Positions 61,527 through 64,000 of a stretch of DNA of 64,000 nt are shown one piece after another. Origin of the DNA: Flavobacteriaceae bacterium HL-DH10 (GTDB taxonomy: Bacteria > Bacteroidota > Bacteroidia > Flavobacteriales > Flavobacteriaceae); NCBI GenBank assembly GCA_031826515.1, contig CP134536.1, forward strand, positions 260,001-324,000. The letters run 5' to 3'. Both the position numbers and the translations under genes were made by a program. Positions within the stretch are counted from its first letter, which is position 1; each line of letters starts with the position of its first letter. The notes below the pieces were generated by a model. It saw nothing but the letters and a program-made list of their open reading frames with translations. It did no database searches and was not told where the DNA came from.

Positions 61527-62096
61527 CTACTCTCGAAGTGTCCCATTAAAAACACTCACTTTAGAATTAAATGGATTCCCAGACGCTCGTCGTAATAAAA
61601 CCACTTGGCCGCAATGCCATAAAGCATCTGAAATGGGACCGTTTATAATATTCCAAAAAGGCACTTCAGTATCTTCAAGTTTAAACGACTTTTCTGCACT
61701 CCTTAAAACATCTGAAACCATTTTAAAATTGAGTAGTGTTTGTTTGCGTTTATCTTTAAAATTAAGTTCAGAAACATTAGTATCCTTATTGTTGCTTAAC
61801 ACACTATTTCTAATAAACTTAGACAAGCCATAAATGTGCTCAATTGTTTCTGCAGATGTTCTTCCTGATTCACTTGGTTTATATTCAAGATCTTCAATAC
61901 GCAAACCTTCTGTTGCCCAATAATATCTAAAACCTAATCCATCAATCATTCTAGCTACAACACTATTAGCAGTGTAACTCTCTGTATATTTTGGTATTTC
62001 AAAATAAGGTAATTTTTCTTCCATAGCATTTTGAGCATTTAAACTTAAAATAAATAAAAACATTAGGGTATTGATAAGACTTCTCATGACACTCAT
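61527..62096 (-). CDS. Exported DinB-like protein
   Basis: 189 aa. Signal peptide (ending SLNAQ). The body resembles the DinB four-helix bundle: one metal-binding His in ETIEHIYGL (about 85-93), another in LWHCGQVVLLRR (near 159), and conserved tryptophans. DinB-fold proteins include metal-dependent thiol transferases. Export is unusual for the fold. M1 and M4 are equivalent starts. It is convergent with the propeller gene. Confidence 0.75.
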   Translation of the reverse strand: MSVMRSLINTLMFLFILSLNAQNAMEEKLPYFEIPKYTESYTANSVVARMIDGLGFRYYWATEGLRIEDLEYKPSESGRTSAETIEHIYGLSKFIRNSVLSNNKDTNVSELNFKDKRKQTLLNFKMVSDVLRSAEKSFKLEDTEVPFWNIINGPISDALWHCGQVVLLRRASGNPFNSKVSVFNGTLRE

Positions 62097-62115
62097 TTAA
62101 AATTCCAACAAAAAA

Positions 62116-62982
62116 CTATTCCTTGTTAAGCTGTTGCTTGTATAATTCGATATTTTCTTTAATATCGTCATCTAAATCTGGTTCTTGTATATCTGTGTAT
62201 TGACTTAATGTATCGTAAATAGTTTTTGCAACCAAATAGCGCGCTGTTGGTTTATCATCAGCAGGTATAGTATACCATGGCGCATGAGGCTTTGAAGTTC
62301 TGTTTATAGCATCTTCATAACACGATTGATATGTATCCCAGAGCTTGCGTTCTTTTAAATCGTCAGGGGAGAATTTCCAATTTTTTTCTTGTTTTTCTAA
62401 ACGACGAAGTAATCTGTACTTTTGTTCTTCTTTAGATAAATTTAAAAAGAATTTTAAGATTATTGTGCCACTTTCGGTAATGTGTTTTTCAAAATTATTT
62501 ATTTGCTCAAAACGTGTATTCCAAAAAACTTCATTTATATCGTCAACAGAATTTACTGTTGGTATATTTTCACCCATTATATATCCAGGATGAACCCGAG
62601 TTACTAACACATTTTCATAGTGCGTTCTATTAAAAACGGCAAACTTTCCTCGTGAAGGTAATACGATATAATGTCGCCATAAATAATCATGTTTTAACTC
62701 TAACTCTGTTGGTACTTTAAAACTGTGTACTTCAACTCCTCTTGCGTTAAATTCTTTAAACACTTCGCGTATCAAACTATCTTTTCCTGAGGTATCCATA
62801 CCTTGTAAGCAAATTAATACAGCATATTTATTATGCGCATACATGGTATCTTGCAATTTTCCTAACTTTTTCCTAACGCTTTTAAGTTCTTTTTTTGCTC
62901 CTTTAATAACAACTTTTGTCGCAGCATTTTTTAGGGTTATGTTTGAAGTTACTTTGTAAGTATCTGCTAATTTTTCTTTCAT
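62116..62982 (-). CDS. Polyphosphate kinase 2 family protein
   Basis: 288 aa of the PPK2 family, which transfers phosphate between polyphosphate and nucleotides. Walker A-like LICLQGMDTSGKDSLIREVF near residue 58, HDYLWRHYIVLPSRGKFAVFNRTHYENVLVTRVHP with the Walker B/Arg residues, and the lid helix region after it. Whether it prefers AMP, ADP or GDP cannot be read from the sequence. The usual DxxGKDG has Ser in place of Gly after the lysine-aspartate. It lies 20 bases upstream of the DinB-like gene. Confidence 0.9.
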   Translation of the reverse strand: MKEKLADTYKVTSNITLKNAATKVVIKGAKKELKSVRKKLGKLQDTMYAHNKYAVLICLQGMDTSGKDSLIREVFKEFNARGVEVHSFKVPTELELKHDYLWRHYIVLPSRGKFAVFNRTHYENVLVTRVHPGYIMGENIPTVNSVDDINEVFWNTRFEQINNFEKHITESGTIILKFFLNLSKEEQKYRLLRRLEKQEKNWKFSPDDLKERKLWDTYQSCYEDAINRTSKPHAPWYTIPADDKPTARYLVAKTIYDTLSQYTDIQEPDLDDDIKENIELYKQQLNKE

Positions 62983-63117
62983 CTCTAAAGCTTCTTAGAA
63001 TAATAATATTTTTATAAATATAAGTAAAACACTTAATTTCGACGAACTACACACTAATATATAATGTTTTTAATACTTTAGCCATTCCTATTTATGTTTT
63101 TTAAACCTCAAATTATT

Positions 63118-63861
63118 ATGAAATACTACTACTTTTTTTTAATTTCAATAACATCTTTTACTATTAATGCGCAAACAAATTGTGATAATGCCAACTCATA
63201 CCTTGTTAGTGCATATTCTCATGTTAAAGATGCTTATGATGCTAACAATATCAGCCACTTAAAATATTATGCTAACAGGTCGCTAGAGTCATTTAAGCTT
63301 TCTAAAAAAAACTTAAGTGATTGTAATTGCATAAAAGTATTAGAGCTTAGCAATAAAGCTATTGACTTATTAGCAAAAGTTGAAAGTGCTGAAACTTTTG
63401 AAGACGGTCGTTTTTATGTAAAACGCGCTAGAGATATAAGTAAAGAAAGTGTTATTGAAATTGATAAATGTTCTGCATCCACAACCATATATAATGACAC
63501 TGATGAAAATGATGCACTTACTGATTTACAAAACGAACAACGAAAATTAAAACAACAACAAGAAGCTTTAAAACTTAAGGAAGCTGAGATAAAAAAGAAA
63601 TTAGCAGCGCAAAGTGAAAAAGAATTAAAACTTAAAAAAGAGCAGCTTATCCTTTCTTATAAAAGTACAGTTGCTTTAAATATTAAAACATATAACGAAA
63701 CTTTAAAAGCTTGTAATTGTAATTACAAAGCTATAAAAGCAGCAGATTCTTTAGAAGATTTAACTTTAGAAAATATGGATACTATACAAAAGCACTACAT
63801 TAATGAATTAAAAGTACTTGCTTCAAATTATGTATCCCAACTTAATTCTTGCGACAATTAA
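63118..63861 (+). CDS. Exported coiled-coil protein, function unknown
   Basis: 247 aa from MKYYYFFLISITSFTINAQ, a clean signal peptide; an ATG eight codons upstream would place extra residues before it. The mature part has about ten alpha-helical stretches, cysteines in CDNANSYL, DCNCIKV, DKCSAS and ACNCNYKA, and a long coiled coil (about 140-185, lysine/glutamate-rich). Such proteins recur in flavobacteria. Periplasmic or cell-surface location is likely. Confidence 0.75.
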   Translation: MKYYYFFLISITSFTINAQTNCDNANSYLVSAYSHVKDAYDANNISHLKYYANRSLESFKLSKKNLSDCNCIKVLELSNKAIDLLAKVESAETFEDGRFYVKRARDISKESVIEIDKCSASTTIYNDTDENDALTDLQNEQRKLKQQQEALKLKEAEIKKKLAAQSEKELKLKKEQLILSYKSTVALNIKTYNETLKACNCNYKAIKAADSLEDLTLENMDTIQKHYINELKVLASNYVSQLNSCDN

Positions 63862-63875
63862 AATATAGTTAAAAT

Positions 63876-63911
63876 AATAAGCGTCATTCTAAATTTAGAA
63901 TGACGCTTATT
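63876..63911. terminator. Perfect 36-nt palindrome between convergent genes
   Basis: Two exact 18-base halves meet without a loop spacer (centre at 63893/63894). The stem contains GCGTCATTCT. It probably ends both the plus-strand gene at 63861 and the minus-strand gene at 63934, although U-tracts are short. Its GTCATTC core recalls the dispersed hairpin repeats seen at 37049. Confidence 0.7.
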
Positions 63912-63933
63912 TATGTTATATTATTTCTAAATT

Positions 63934-64000
63934 TTATTTTGAAGCAAACAACTTAACATCTTGCTCACTAACTTCAGAGCCCCCTAAGATTATTAATCGT
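63934..64000 (-). CDS. C-terminal end of a protein continuing beyond the window
   Basis: Only 21 codons and the stop TAA are present. The visible end is RLIILGGSEVSEQDVKLFA then SK. It is clearly coding in style, but I do not assign a family. Confidence 0.5.
   Translation of the reverse strand, partial: RLIILGGSEVSEQDVKLFASK

Noticed and set aside
1-64000. CRISPR array, prophage or integron
   Set aside because: No regularly spaced direct repeats, no cas genes, no phage structural genes and no integrase gene anywhere in the window.

Overview
The window reads as a chromosomal segment of a flavobacterium (Bacteroidota, Flavobacteriaceae-like). The sequence is strongly AT-rich. Recognisable promoters carry the Bacteroidota -7 element TAnnTTTG. 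Two very large secreted proteins end in type-B (gliding-associated) type IX secretion sorting domains. Lipoproteins have acidic residues right after the lipid-bearing cysteine, and a zeaxanthin-type carotenoid operon is present. Most genes are housekeeping and the species cannot be fixed from the sequence alone.

Layout. 0.7-4 kb: thrS-infC-rpmI-rplT translation operon, with infC starting at a non-AUG codon. 4-12 kb: mostly minus-strand genes (YjbQ, a frameshifted 'asparagine synthetase B'-like gene, dnaB, accA, an EamA exporter, an LptF/LptG permease, tgt). 12-15.7 kb: small envelope and RNA-binding genes and aroK. 15.7-16 kb: tRNA-Lys and tRNA-Leu, each followed by a terminator. 16-20 kb: an apparently iron-controlled TonB receptor plus PepSY membrane protein just downstream of tRNA-Leu, with two near-identical palindromic operators flanking the promoter. 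20.2-24.6 kb: a CarH-type, B12-binding, MerR-like light regulator followed by crtI-crtB-crtZ-lycopene cyclase. An inverted repeat straddles the crtI -7 box. This is a self-contained candidate light-controlled pigment module.

24.6-31 kb: minus-strand redox, regulatory and protein-maturation genes (D-2-hydroxyacid dehydrogenase, TlpA, a lipoprotein, a Crp/Fnr regulator, def, ruvX), then dapD. 31.2-34.5 kb: an envelope polymer cluster (nucleotidyltransferase, CDP-glycerol glycerophosphotransferase-like protein, glycosyltransferase 2, WaaP-like kinase). 34.6-38.7 kb: tsaC, a 444-bp element made of one GxxExxY gene between 17-bp inverted repeats, cca, a hairpin repeat pair, ctaA and a TnpR-passenger-like gene. 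38.7-41.6 kb: a frameshifted conserved gene and an ABC exporter pair. 41.6-49.4 kb: the two type IX-secreted proteins (913 and 1639 aa, the latter with about eleven repeats). 49.4-64 kb: uvrB, sucC and lysA separated by a regulatory gap, a sterol-desaturase-like hydroxylase, an AmpG-like MFS protein, a SnoaL lipoprotein, a decayed acyltransferase remnant, an APC permease, a PD40 protein, a DinB-like protein and PPK2.

The strongest candidates for something little described are the GxxExxY element with terminal inverted repeats, the CarH module with its operator, the twin operators of the iron receptor, and an exact A-AAA-AAG slippery heptamer joining the two halves of a broken gene. A second broken gene also breaks at a seven-base homopolymer, so sequencing or assembly error must be excluded for both. 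No CRISPR array, intact insertion sequence, rRNA or prophage was seen.
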